DNA of 64,000 nucleotides from an uncultured Flavobacteriales bacterium. GTDB lineage: Bacteria > Bacteroidota > Bacteroidia > Flavobacteriales_D > Sanyastnellaceae. The DNA lies in the NCBI GenBank assembly GCA_938085105.1, contig CALKGK010000045.1, positions 1-64,000 on the forward strand, read 5' to 3'. Within the stretch, counting starts at the first letter, position 1, and each line of letters opens with the position of its first letter. The notes beneath the pieces were generated by a model. It was not told the origin of the DNA, ran no database searches, and was given only the letters and a program-made list of their open reading frames with translations. A program made the position numbers and the translations under genes. Positions 8,607 to 15,849 of this stretch are shown one piece after another.

Positions 8607-8637
8607 CAAATCTAGGCTCGAGGAAGAGGAGTGGCAA
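8607..8637 (-). promoter_or_regulatory. Promoter of the DUF4856-imelysin-HTTM-receptor operon
   Basis: The minus strand carries TTG (8635-8637), a 20-bp spacer, then TAGATTTG (8607-8614). This matches the Bacteroidota pattern TTG-N19-21-TAnnTTTG. The start of transcription is expected near 8600, giving a leader of about 25 bases. Confidence 0.6.
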
Positions 8638-8716
8638 TACCTAAAAAGTGGTATAATCGATTTTGATGATGCTTGGAAGATCTATCGGGTTGATAGTGAG
8701 TAGTTTCGCTTGGAGT

Positions 8717-9766
8717 CTAATTTTTGAAACTTACTTTGAGTTTGACTGGTTGATGATCAGAGTACTTGAACTGAAGGTCTTGTGTCTTGACTTCCAACAC
8801 TTTTAGATTCGGTGAAATCAAATAATGGTCAATCACAGAAGTGTAAGATTCATCGGGATTATAGGGTGTCGTGAGTTTTCGATTGGTGGGAACAGATGGA
8901 TCTGCAACCCATTGCCAATTGGTATCAATTTGATTGTTTTTCAAGATGTACTCGTTGTACGCGTTCGCCGCTGATTTTGGCGTGTAGTTAGGAGGACACT
9001 GGTTCCAATCTCCTCCAATGATGACATAATTTCCCGATTCATATTCCTTTCTCGCATCTTCCATCAACAATTCCACCTCTTTAGCCACCAAGGTTCCCGA
9101 AGTATCATAAGCACTGCAATGTGTGTTGTAGATCACCATTTGTGCACCATTCTCCAAAGGCATGCGTTCTTTCAAGTAGCACCGATCCAGAAAGAAGATA
9201 CGCGTTGGCCAGCTGAATTGACTCGGAAACCCAATTCTTTGATGATCTTCAGTTTGAAACCTTGAGAAACTGGCCAATCCACTCACTACTCCACCCATGG
9301 GCTCGAAAAGGGGCATTGGTACAAAATCGACATTGTAGTTAATGGCAAATGAATGTCCGTAATCGGGAAGGACCTCTTCAAAGGCTTTTACATGATTATT
9401 GTAATGACTTCTTTTAGCGGACGAATCGACTTCTTGAAGTAAAAAAACATCAACGTCGGACTGAGCTTGAAGATGGTTTTGAATGCCTTTGAGATTTTTA
9501 GCCACGATTTCTTCTTTTTGAATTACCGTTTTTCCGCCATCATAGAAAAAGTCCGTTTCTTCTCCCAAGCCTGTAAATCCGATATTCCAAATGAGTACTG
9601 TCAGGCTATCATCCTTGAATGTAGGAAGTGATTTTTTTCCCTTCTGACGCAGTGCGATCTCCTTTTCGGGTTCGAAATCATTGATGGTGCCATAAATCAG
9701 TACACCGGCAACATAGAGTCCGCCCAAAAGCGCAATGAACGCTAAGAATTTGAGTGCTTTTTTCAT
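8717..9766 (-). CDS. Endonuclease/exonuclease/phosphatase (EEP) superfamily protein
   Basis: A 349-residue protein with a single N-terminal membrane anchor or signal (about residues 1-22) and an EEP catalytic domain. Motifs visible in order: WNIGFTGLG, LLQEVDSS, IIGGDWNQCP, SVIDHYLISP and the final YSDHQPVK, which supply the Asp/His/Asn/Glu metal and catalytic residues. The substrate could be nucleic acid, a phosphoinositide-like ester or a sphingolipid; the sequence does not decide. The start was placed at MKKALKF, because an upstream in-frame start would extend into the preceding gene and lacks a signal peptide. It begins 2 bp after the alpha/beta hydrolase gene, so the two are probably cotranscribed. 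Confidence 0.8.
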   Translation of the reverse strand: MKKALKFLAFIALLGGLYVAGVLIYGTINDFEPEKEIALRQKGKKSLPTFKDDSLTVLIWNIGFTGLGEETDFFYDGGKTVIQKEEIVAKNLKGIQNHLQAQSDVDVFLLQEVDSSAKRSHYNNHVKAFEEVLPDYGHSFAINYNVDFVPMPLFEPMGGVVSGLASFSRFQTEDHQRIGFPSQFSWPTRIFFLDRCYLKERMPLENGAQMVIYNTHCSAYDTSGTLVAKEVELLMEDARKEYESGNYVIIGGDWNQCPPNYTPKSAANAYNEYILKNNQIDTNWQWVADPSVPTNRKLTTPYNPDESYTSVIDHYLISPNLKVLEVKTQDLQFKYSDHQPVKLKVSFKN

Positions 9767-9768
9767 TG

Positions 9769-10683
9769 TTAGGAGTTCTTCTGTTTGAGCGACCATTCGA
9801 TTACATCGGCCATCACCTCGTCTCTATTTATTTCATTCAAAAGTTCGTGCCTTGCTTGTTCATAGATCAGACGCTTCGAATGGGTCTGTCCGGACAGCAC
9901 ATGATCCATTGTTTTCACCACATTTTTCTTGAAACCAACCACAGGATCCATCTCACCCGCCATCATCAATACAGGCAAGTCTTGATTTAAGCGATGAGCT
10001 TCCTTGTGTGCTCTCTCTAAACCACAAAGTAGATCATAGAAGAAACGATGTGTAAAAAGCTCTCCACAATTCGGATCCTTGATGTATTTGTCGACCTCTT
10101 TTTCATCCCTGCTCAACCAATCGAAGGCAGTTCGGTTTGGTTTAAATGCTTTGTTGAAATCACCAAAAGTGAGCGCATTCATCAATACACTTCCTTTTTT
10201 TGGGCCGAATAAAGCCCCAAGACTGAAAGAAAGCGCCTTGCCAATGGGCAGAAGTGCACCGGGGTGATGTGCAAGAGCGGACAATACTAACCCATCGCAC
10301 TCATTCTTCAAGTCAATTGCCGCGCAGGTTGCAAGAATAGCTCCCATACTGTGTCCGAGAAGGTATGTTTTGGCCGTTGGAAATTCCTTGCGGAGGGCCA
10401 GATGAGTTTCACAAACATCCTTTGTAGCTCTGTCCCAACCGTTCTTTTCAGCAAAGAAACCACGCAGCCCATTGACCTCAGACGTTTTTCCATGACCGCG
10501 ATGATCGTTGACAACAACGCTAATACCTGCCTTATTACATGCCGCTGCAAAACGGGAATATCGTTGACCGTGTTCAGCCATGCCATGACAAACATGAATG
10601 AGCAGATCAGCTCCTTTGCAAATGGAAGCGTGAGCAACGACGGTATGTCCGTCAGACACCTTAAATTCCCGTATTTTCATCAT
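9769..10683 (-). CDS. Alpha/beta hydrolase, monoacylglycerol lipase-like
   Basis: A cytoplasmic serine hydrolase of about 304 residues. The oxyanion-hole region reads HVCHGMAEHGQRY, the nucleophile elbow GHSMG, the acid MAGEMDPVVG and the catalytic histidine ARHELLNE. This order and the HGMAEH signature match the monoacylglycerol lipase / lysophospholipase (serine aminopeptidase S33) group. Two adjacent ATGs (ending at 10683 and 10680) are possible starts; the conserved domain begins directly after them. It is divergent from the methyltransferase gene at 10739 and is followed by the EEP gene in the same transcript. Confidence 0.82.
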   Translation of the reverse strand: MMKIREFKVSDGHTVVAHASICKGADLLIHVCHGMAEHGQRYSRFAAACNKAGISVVVNDHRGHGKTSEVNGLRGFFAEKNGWDRATKDVCETHLALRKEFPTAKTYLLGHSMGAILATCAAIDLKNECDGLVLSALAHHPGALLPIGKALSFSLGALFGPKKGSVLMNALTFGDFNKAFKPNRTAFDWLSRDEKEVDKYIKDPNCGELFTHRFFYDLLCGLERAHKEAHRLNQDLPVLMMAGEMDPVVGFKKNVVKTMDHVLSGQTHSKRLIYEQARHELLNEINRDEVMADVIEWSLKQKNS

Positions 10684-10738
10684 GCTGTGAAGATAGGAAG
10701 ATTGGCCCATTATTGAGATATTTTCTTACTTTCGACCG

Positions 10739-11611
10739 ATGGCAAAAAATCGTTACCAAGCCTGTGTTTTATGTGGAGAAGAGAAGCTTGTTCGGCTTCC
10801 GAAATACTCCAAAGATCATCTTGTAAAGTGCAAGAACTGTTCAATGGTTTTTTCTGAGGTGATTCCGTCTACAGAAGAACTTAATACGTTTTACAGTCAA
10901 TATGGTGCTTCGGGAACTCCTTATTTTTCACCAATCACGGCCAAACGTTATCGAGAACTGCTGGATGAGTTTGAAGAGCATACAGGAAAAGGACGCATTC
11001 ACGATGCGGGGTGTGGCTTTGGTTTCTTTTTAGCTACCGCTGTTGCTGAAGGCTGGGAAGCAAGCGGGTCTGAACTGTCCGAACGCGCAGTGAAATCTTG
11101 TCTTGAAAACGGACTTAAAGTCACGCAAGGAGAAAACATCGAAGGCGAGGATTACGATGTGATCACTAGCTTTGAAGTGATTGAACATCTCAGACATCCC
11201 CAAGATTACCTGAAAATGATCTCGGAGTCACTTAAGTCTGGTGGGTTGGTCTATATAACTACTCCCAACTTTAATGGGGTGAGTCGATTTCTATTGGGGG
11301 CGAACTATAACGTCATCAACTTTCCTGAGCACCTCTGTTATTATACACGTAAAACGCTTAATCGCATGTTGCGGGAACAAGGTTTTCGCAAGGTTTGGAT
11401 CAAAACGGACGGCATCAGTATTGGACGAATTACCACAAGCATAGGGGCAAGTAGTGAAGAACTCATCCGAGAAGCATCTCCCGATGAGAAGTTACGTCAA
11501 GCTCTTGAATCTGGAAAGTTCTTGGGGACGCTTAAGGTTTTGGTCAATAAGGTGTTGAGCATTTTGGGGATCGGTGTTTCTTTGAAAGCTTTGTACCGAA
11601 AAGAGTTCTAG
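10739..11611 (+). CDS. Class I SAM-dependent methyltransferase with N-terminal zinc ribbon
   Basis: A 290-residue protein. The N-terminus has a CxxC...CxxC zinc ribbon (C9, C12, C31, C34) typical of sugar- or lipid-modifying methyltransferases. The Rossmann domain contains the SAM-binding loop HDAGCGFGFFL (about residues 87-97) and the acidic motif ITSFEVIEHL. The C-terminal part resembles methyltransferases acting on saccharides or lipid precursors, but the substrate is unknown. A near-match -7 box, TACTTTCG, sits at 10727-10734, only 4 bp before ATG, so the mRNA may be leaderless. The 3' end overlaps the convergent PhzF gene by 4 bp. Confidence 0.78.
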   Translation: MAKNRYQACVLCGEEKLVRLPKYSKDHLVKCKNCSMVFSEVIPSTEELNTFYSQYGASGTPYFSPITAKRYRELLDEFEEHTGKGRIHDAGCGFGFFLATAVAEGWEASGSELSERAVKSCLENGLKVTQGENIEGEDYDVITSFEVIEHLRHPQDYLKMISESLKSGGLVYITTPNFNGVSRFLLGANYNVINFPEHLCYYTRKTLNRMLREQGFRKVWIKTDGISIGRITTSIGASSEELIREASPDEKLRQALESGKFLGTLKVLVNKVLSILGIGVSLKALYRKEF

Positions 11612-12393
11612 TCCAAATAGTACTCACCAATCAAATAAGTTCTTGCCTTTCCTGTAAGTTCAACACGGTTCCCTGCAACCTTACACTCAATTTGTCCGCC
11701 TCTCTTGCTCAACTGCTGAGCTTTGAGTTTTTTCTTTCCAAGTTTCTCTGACCAATAGCGCGCAAGTGTTGTGTGGGCAGAACCGGTAACAGGATCTTCA
11801 TTAATGCCCGACTGAGGAGCGAAGAATCTCGAAACAAAATCAGATTCGTTTCCAGGTGCGGTTACAATCACACCACGGACATCCAACCTTTTTAATCGGT
11901 GAAAGTCTGGAGTGATGTTCAGTACATCTTCCTTGCTGCTGTAAACGCACAAGAGATCGTATTTTCCTCGATAAATTTCAAGAGGTTCCAAGCCTACGCT
12001 GTACGCAAGCTCGTGGGTATCATCTTTATAATCAAAGAGTTCGTCAGCAGGAAAAGACATCGAGATGTGGTCTTCATTTCTTTTCACAAGCAATTCACCA
12101 CTATTCGAGAAGAAGCGAATTTCATCTTGAGAATAATCCAAATGGTTCCACAAAACATGAGCCGTCGCAAGTGTAGCGTGTCCGCACAAATCCACTTCTG
12201 TAGTAGGAGTGAACCATCTCAAGCGATAGCCGTCGTGCTCCCTCATGAAAAATGCTGTTTCAGACAAGTTGTTTTCTCGAGCGATGTGCTGCAAGATGCT
12301 ATCGTCTGGCCAAGTATTTAGTGGACATACCGCAGCAGGGTTTCCTTTGAAAAGGTCTGTAGTGAAAGCGTCAACTTGGAATAACTGTGGCAT
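11608..12393 (-). CDS. PhzF family isomerase
   Basis: A 261-residue cytoplasmic protein of the PhzF/diaminopimelate-epimerase-like fold. The start FQVDAFTTDLFKGNPAAVCP, the NLSETAFF block with the conserved catalytic Glu, the DLCGHATLATAHVL block and the later NEDPVTGSAH loop define the family. Most members outside phenazine clusters have unknown isomerase substrates, and there are no phenazine genes here. The length is normal. It converges with the methyltransferase gene, sharing 4 bp. Confidence 0.87.
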   Translation of the reverse strand: MPQLFQVDAFTTDLFKGNPAAVCPLNTWPDDSILQHIARENNLSETAFFMREHDGYRLRWFTPTTEVDLCGHATLATAHVLWNHLDYSQDEIRFFSNSGELLVKRNEDHISMSFPADELFDYKDDTHELAYSVGLEPLEIYRGKYDLLCVYSSKEDVLNITPDFHRLKRLDVRGVIVTAPGNESDFVSRFFAPQSGINEDPVTGSAHTTLARYWSEKLGKKKLKAQQLSKRGGQIECKVAGNRVELTGKARTYLIGEYYLD

Positions 12394-12462
12394 AAGAGAA
12401 ATTCTTTTTTTGCGAAATTACAATCTTTTGAACGCTCGAGAGTAGTCCAAAGCGCTTAAAAA

Positions 12463-13386
12463 TTACTTTTTCTTCCAGCGAAATTGTGCCCACAGCTGCT
12501 GTTGTTCTTTTGTCAAAAAGCTCCAGCAAAGTATTCTACTTTTTTTCTGACCATGTTTCATCTCAATAACACGCTCTTGAACACTGCCTATGGATTTGAG
12601 GTGATTGGACAATTCTTGAAGATGTTCTTTTCGAGAAACCAATGAAGTGAACCAAAGGACCTGGTGCTTGAAGCCTTCGCTTTCTTGCATGTAGTTTTTG
12701 ATGAAGCTGACCTCTCCACCGGGAGTCCACAACTCGCTGTCCGTTCCCCTGAAGTTGCTCTCTTCCTTGCTCAAACCCATTTTATCTCTTCGGGTTTGAT
12801 TGGCCTCTGCGGCGGCTTTCTTGCTTCGGAAAAAGGGAGGGTTACAAATCGTAAGGTCCAGTTTTTCTTCTTGGCGAATGATGTTCGTCAAAACACAATG
12901 ACTCTTCTTTTGATGAATCAGTTTAATCTCATGGTTCATCTTTGCTCCCTGTGCTTTGAGAATGTTTTTAGCGTTGGTGAGTGCATCGAGTGAAGTTTCG
13001 CTAGCTAGAACAGACCACTTGTAAATGGAGTGAGCAAGGATGGGATAAACGAGTCCGGCACCTGTTCCGACATCCAGCATTGCTACTTGTTGACCAGAGG
13101 GAATTCGTTTATTGTTGCTTTCGCTCAGCAAATCTGCCACATGATGAATGTAATCTTCTCTACCTGGAATCGGAGGAATGAGATGTTCAGAAGGCATCTT
13201 CCAATAAGTCCAATTCGACCTTAAAAGAAGTAGGGCTTTGTTGAGTTCATACACCCCTTGTGCATCGGAGAAATCGATGCTTTGCTTTTTTGACTTGGCA
13301 TGGATTACAAAAGGGGATAAGTCAGGATTGAGCTTGATGAGCTCTGGAAAAGGGTAATCGTTCTTGAAGAAGTTTCTGTTGTGCAT
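12463..13386 (-). CDS. rlmF: 23S rRNA (adenine(1618)-N6)-methyltransferase
   Basis: A 307-residue enzyme that methylates A1618 of 23S rRNA with SAM. The family N-terminus (YPFPELIKLNPDLSPFV) is clear, then the SAM site MLDVGTGAGLVYPI and the N6-adenine catalytic motif NPPF (in TICNPPFFRS). The family-typical FTSLVSRKEHL block follows near the C-terminus. It stands alone between the convergent pair and a terminator. The assignment is firm. Confidence 0.92.
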   Translation of the reverse strand: MHNRNFFKNDYPFPELIKLNPDLSPFVIHAKSKKQSIDFSDAQGVYELNKALLLLRSNWTYWKMPSEHLIPPIPGREDYIHHVADLLSESNNKRIPSGQQVAMLDVGTGAGLVYPILAHSIYKWSVLASETSLDALTNAKNILKAQGAKMNHEIKLIHQKKSHCVLTNIIRQEEKLDLTICNPPFFRSKKAAAEANQTRRDKMGLSKEESNFRGTDSELWTPGGEVSFIKNYMQESEGFKHQVLWFTSLVSRKEHLQELSNHLKSIGSVQERVIEMKHGQKKSRILCWSFLTKEQQQLWAQFRWKKK

Positions 13387-13422
13387 CTCGGCAAAGCTAT
13401 TAAATCAAAACTCCATGTAAAC

Positions 13423-13455
13423 AAAACGGAACCACAAATTCATGGGTTCCGTTTT
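13423..13455. terminator. Bidirectional hairpin terminator
   Basis: AAAACGGAACC (13423-13433) pairs with GGTTCCGTTTT (13445-13455), an 11-bp stem with an 11-base loop. It lies between the end of the T9SS gene at 13531 and the start of rlmF and most probably terminates the T9SS gene on the minus strand. Confidence 0.7.
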
Positions 13456-13530
13456 AATCTATCGCTTTCGTCAATCTTCAAAAAAACAAAAAACGATAAT
13501 CATCTTGAGCGATGATTGAATTTACGACGA

Positions 13531-14457
13531 TTACTCAATCATCAGAGGAGCAAGGTGGGTTTTTCCTTCGGCGATGATTTGAATAAAGTACATTCCTGGA
13601 GAAAGACCATCAGTATCCAGGATGTGTTCTTTGCCAGATATATCTTTCAGTTCCATCACAGATTGGCCAGCGGAATTTGTGATTTGTACCATCTGGAGTT
13701 CACTATCGGATTGTATTTTCAATTGGTCTGAAGCAGGATTGGGAAAGCAACGAACGTTCAAAGCAGCTTCATTGTCAATTCCAGTGGATGCTTCAGAAGT
13801 CATCGTGATGTCGTCCACATAATACAAACCGGTATTCTCACTTGGTCCCCATGCGAAGAAATTGAGCGCTTCGAACTCTTGGAGTCCGGGCAATCCATTG
13901 GCATTGTTCAAGGACCATTGGAAAGAGAGCTCGTCCTGATCATTTAGCCTTAGTGTACTTAAGTCGTTTGAAAGGTCGATGATCACTTGGATATCATTCC
14001 ATTCCCCAGGGTTATATGTTGCTCCACCGCCTTCGGTAGCGCCAACAGTCCAAGTCATATTTCCATTCGCGAAATAGACATCCACCGCCCATTCATAAAC
14101 GGCAGTGGTATAGTTCCAATCGTGTAGTAAATTAAAATAGCCTTCCTCATTTTCGGGGATGAGTATCTTAAAATCAATTGTTATGAGGTCCTGACTGTAT
14201 TCACCTGTGCTTAAGACGATATCCGTTCCGTTAGCGAAGTCCAATTTGAGTGAGTTGGTGCCACTAGAGGCATAGTCATCGGAAATAGGAGCGTCACTGG
14301 ATAAGTCGGCAGAAGTCCAAGTAAAGAAACTATCGTTGGAAGCCGCAATTTGATCGCCCACTTGATAGTCATCAAAGTTTTCGGTAAAAAGGACATCTTG
14401 GGACAGCACGGTGTAATTGAGCGCGATGGCGCTCAGGAAGAGTATAGTTTTTTTCAT
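13531..14457 (-). CDS. T9SS type A sorting domain protein with concanavalin A-like region
   Basis: A 308-residue secreted protein with signal peptide 1-19 (ending VLSQ). Residues about 22-215 form a beta-rich region starting FTENFDDYQVGD, resembling concanavalin A / LamG-like lectin or carbohydrate-binding folds found in Bacteroidota. The last about 75 residues are a T9SS type A sorting domain (FPNPASDQLKI ... GMYFIQI). It would therefore cross the outer membrane through the type IX system. The ligand is unknown. It ends at a hairpin terminator and starts 42 bp from the end of the IS1595-like gene, in the same direction. Confidence 0.82.
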   Translation of the reverse strand: MKKTILFLSAIALNYTVLSQDVLFTENFDDYQVGDQIAASNDSFFTWTSADLSSDAPISDDYASSGTNSLKLDFANGTDIVLSTGEYSQDLITIDFKILIPENEEGYFNLLHDWNYTTAVYEWAVDVYFANGNMTWTVGATEGGGATYNPGEWNDIQVIIDLSNDLSTLRLNDQDELSFQWSLNNANGLPGLQEFEALNFFAWGPSENTGLYYVDDITMTSEASTGIDNEAALNVRCFPNPASDQLKIQSDSELQMVQITNSAGQSVMELKDISGKEHILDTDGLSPGMYFIQIIAEGKTHLAPLMIE

Positions 14458-14499
14458 ATTGATAAAGGTTTCGTTGAGCTTAAGATAGGGATATTTATT

Positions 14500-15378
14500 T
14501 TAAGCGGCTAAAGTGAGAGCATTGAACGGCTTAGGTCGCAAGAATATTCGATATGGTAGCCAGGGTAAGTGAATCATGGCTTTCAAACAATTCAAAAAGG
14601 CAAAGGACCCGAATACCTTGTTCATCTTTCTGTAATTGAACTCAACACAGTAGTAATATAGATGCTTGGACGAGATGATTTTGTGCGTAGATTGAATCCA
14701 ATCAACCAAATCAAAGCGATAATGAATAACATCTTCTGATGTTTTCATTCCCAAGTGGATGCGGTTCTTCCAATTGTCTTGAGCCCGTGCATTATTTCTT
14801 AAAATTTGTATGCGTTCTGCTTCACTATGGAAGGGTGGAACCCGATGAAAAAAAGTCACTTGAGAGGAAAATGGGAACGTGTGATACTTGTAGGTCGTCA
14901 ATTTAACATGGGCTTCCAAAGACAGGCCGACGGTTGGAGTTTTTAATAGAGGTTTAGACAAATGGGAGAGGAGTTTACCCCCAGGCGTAGTTCTAAAGCT
15001 TCGATTTTCAAACTTGGACATGGCGTGCTGTACTTTGCGTTTGAAGAACCAGCTTGTTTCTTGAGTAATCCCATAATCTCGAGATAGGCGATGCGAAGAA
15101 GCGCTTTCATAATTGATGGTTAGCCGGTGTGTGATTTGAAAAGCTTTCATCAAAGGGAATTTGATTTTATGAAACAGTGTTCTTGCGGTTGCTGATTCAT
15201 CATAACCGCATCGGGTACATCTTTTATGGTGCCATTTTTTACCTGAACAGTATTTTTTGTGATTACATTTTCTGCATCTAAACCCTTTTCCCCATTTGGT
15301 ATCCATCAAGAACAGATAGCACTCGTTTTCGGTGATGAAAAAGTCAGAAAACCCTTGTGTTTGTTTGTACGCAGTCAT
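14500..15378 (-). CDS. IS1595-like transposase-derived protein lacking a DDE centre
   Basis: A 292-residue protein related to IS1595/ISXO2-type transposases. Residues 32-60 are the zinc ribbon (C35, C38, C54, C57), followed by the family block SATARTLFHKIKFPL and a helix-turn-helix-like stretch (ASSHRLSRDYGITQETSWFF, 93-112). The C-terminal helix block STHKIISSKHLYYY...FNYRKM (230-252) matches the family's end. The middle, where IS1595 enzymes carry DE...D...E catalytic residues (VDExxxGG and beyond), holds none of these motifs (about 125-215). The DNA-binding parts are kept and the catalytic centre is lost or unrecognisable. Residues 279-286 (FLRPKPFN) are encoded by a copy of the 22-bp repeat. 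Length is near normal and no frameshift is seen, so it looks maintained rather than decaying. Confidence 0.75.
   Translation of the reverse strand: MTAYKQTQGFSDFFITENECYLFLMDTKWGKGFRCRKCNHKKYCSGKKWHHKRCTRCGYDESATARTLFHKIKFPLMKAFQITHRLTINYESASSHRLSRDYGITQETSWFFKRKVQHAMSKFENRSFRTTPGGKLLSHLSKPLLKTPTVGLSLEAHVKLTTYKYHTFPFSSQVTFFHRVPPFHSEAERIQILRNNARAQDNWKNRIHLGMKTSEDVIHYRFDLVDWIQSTHKIISSKHLYYYCVEFNYRKMNKVFGSFAFLNCLKAMIHLPWLPYRIFLRPKPFNALTLAA
14521..14542 (-). repeat. 22-bp core repeat inside the 3' end of the IS1595-like gene
   Basis: On the minus strand it begins CTTGCGACCTAAGCC and ends TTCAAT, 21 of 22 identical to the three right-array copies but in opposite orientation to them. With the copy at 15569-15590 it forms an inverted pair bounding 1,070 bp that holds the whole upstream part of the gene. 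The flanks (GTGAGAGC and TGCTGGTA) show no target-site duplication. Confidence 0.9.
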
Positions 15379-15424
15379 ATGAAGAACTTTCTGGTAAGTT
15401 AGTATATCTAGCTCTTTTTCAGTT

Positions 15425-15458
15425 GTTCATCCACAAACCCAAAGTGTTCATCTACAAA
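15425..15458. repeat. Direct repeat pair upstream of the IS1595-like gene
   Basis: GTTCATCCACAAA (15425-15437) and GTTCATCTACAAA (15446-15458) match at 12 of 13 positions and start 21 bp apart, two helical turns. They lie 47-80 bp before the ATG of the minus-strand gene, a position suitable for a regulator site. Confidence 0.5.
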
Positions 15459-15568
15459 TTCATTTGGTAAGAAACCTTAGACTGTTGAGTTTATCTGGAA
15501 GTGCTTTTTAGCCTTTTGACTCCCATAAATTAGATCCATCTTTTTAGCGTTTAGTTCAAGATCATCAG

Positions 15569-15590
15569 CTTGCGACGTAAGCCGTTCAAT
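15569..15590 (+). repeat. 22-bp core repeat, right array copy 1
   Basis: Begins CTTGCGACGTAAGCC and ends TTCAAT. It is the copy nearest to the IS1595-like gene and inverted relative to the copy at 14521-14542. Confidence 0.9.
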
Positions 15591-15670
15591 TGCTGGTAAA
15601 AAAATTGTGCTGCGCTCATGACGCTTTTCAGAGGCTCATATCAATCTCTTCGAATTGATAATAAAAGATT

Positions 15671-15692
15671 CTTGCGACGTAAGCCGTTCAAT
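15671..15692 (+). repeat. 22-bp core repeat, right array copy 2
   Basis: Identical to copies 1 and 3. It is followed by GATTTT, as are the left-array copies, so the conserved unit may extend to about 27 bp in some copies. Confidence 0.9.
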
Positions 15693-15772
15693 GATTTTCT
15701 TTGGCACCACAGAAATATAGCTACACACAAAAAACTCCCCAAATCCCCAAAACCACTGTCCAAAAAATCAAT

Positions 15773-15794
15773 CTTGCGACGTAAGCCGTTCAAT
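15773..15794 (+). repeat. 22-bp core repeat, right array copy 3
   Basis: Identical to copies 1 and 2. It directly abuts the A tract of the metalloprotease terminator at 15795, with no intervening base, so insertion or expansion of the array stopped exactly at the neighbouring transcription unit. Confidence 0.9.
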
Positions 15795-15824
15795 AAAAAA
15801 AGGGCTCCACAACGGGAGCCCTTT
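15795..15824 (-). terminator. Rho-independent terminator of the metalloprotease gene
   Basis: GGGCTCC (15802-15808) pairs with GGAGCCC (15815-15821), extended by AAA/TTT pairs. On the minus strand seven T follow (A tract 15795-15801). It lies 26 bp beyond the stop at 15850. Confidence 0.8.
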
Positions 15825-15849
15825 CCAATAATTCCTAAACAAACCCCAA

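Larger units (their letters stand above)
15569..15794 (+). repeat. Right array: three identical 22-bp repeats with 80-bp unrelated spacers
   Basis: Three perfectly identical 22-bp copies lie at 15569-15590, 15671-15692 and 15773-15794, each start exactly 102 bp after the last. The two 80-bp spacers show no obvious similarity to each other or to the left-array spacers. The period equals that of the array at 1-225, about 15 kb away. The stretch 15379-15568 between gene and array holds no other gene; a degenerate copy may lie about 102 bp before the first repeat (15471-15490). As RNA, the repeat start can fold as CUUGC-GAC-GUAAG, a 5-bp stem (one G-U pair) with a triloop. Confidence 0.9.

Noticed and set aside
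14500-15590. Ordinary intact insertion sequence
   Set aside because: No target-site duplication at the inverted repeats, no DDE motif, extra repeat copies outside the ends, and the gene extends past the left repeat.
15569-15794. CRISPR array
   Set aside because: Spacers are 80 bp, repeats are only 22 bp, no cas genes are nearby, and a copy of the repeat lies inside a coding region.
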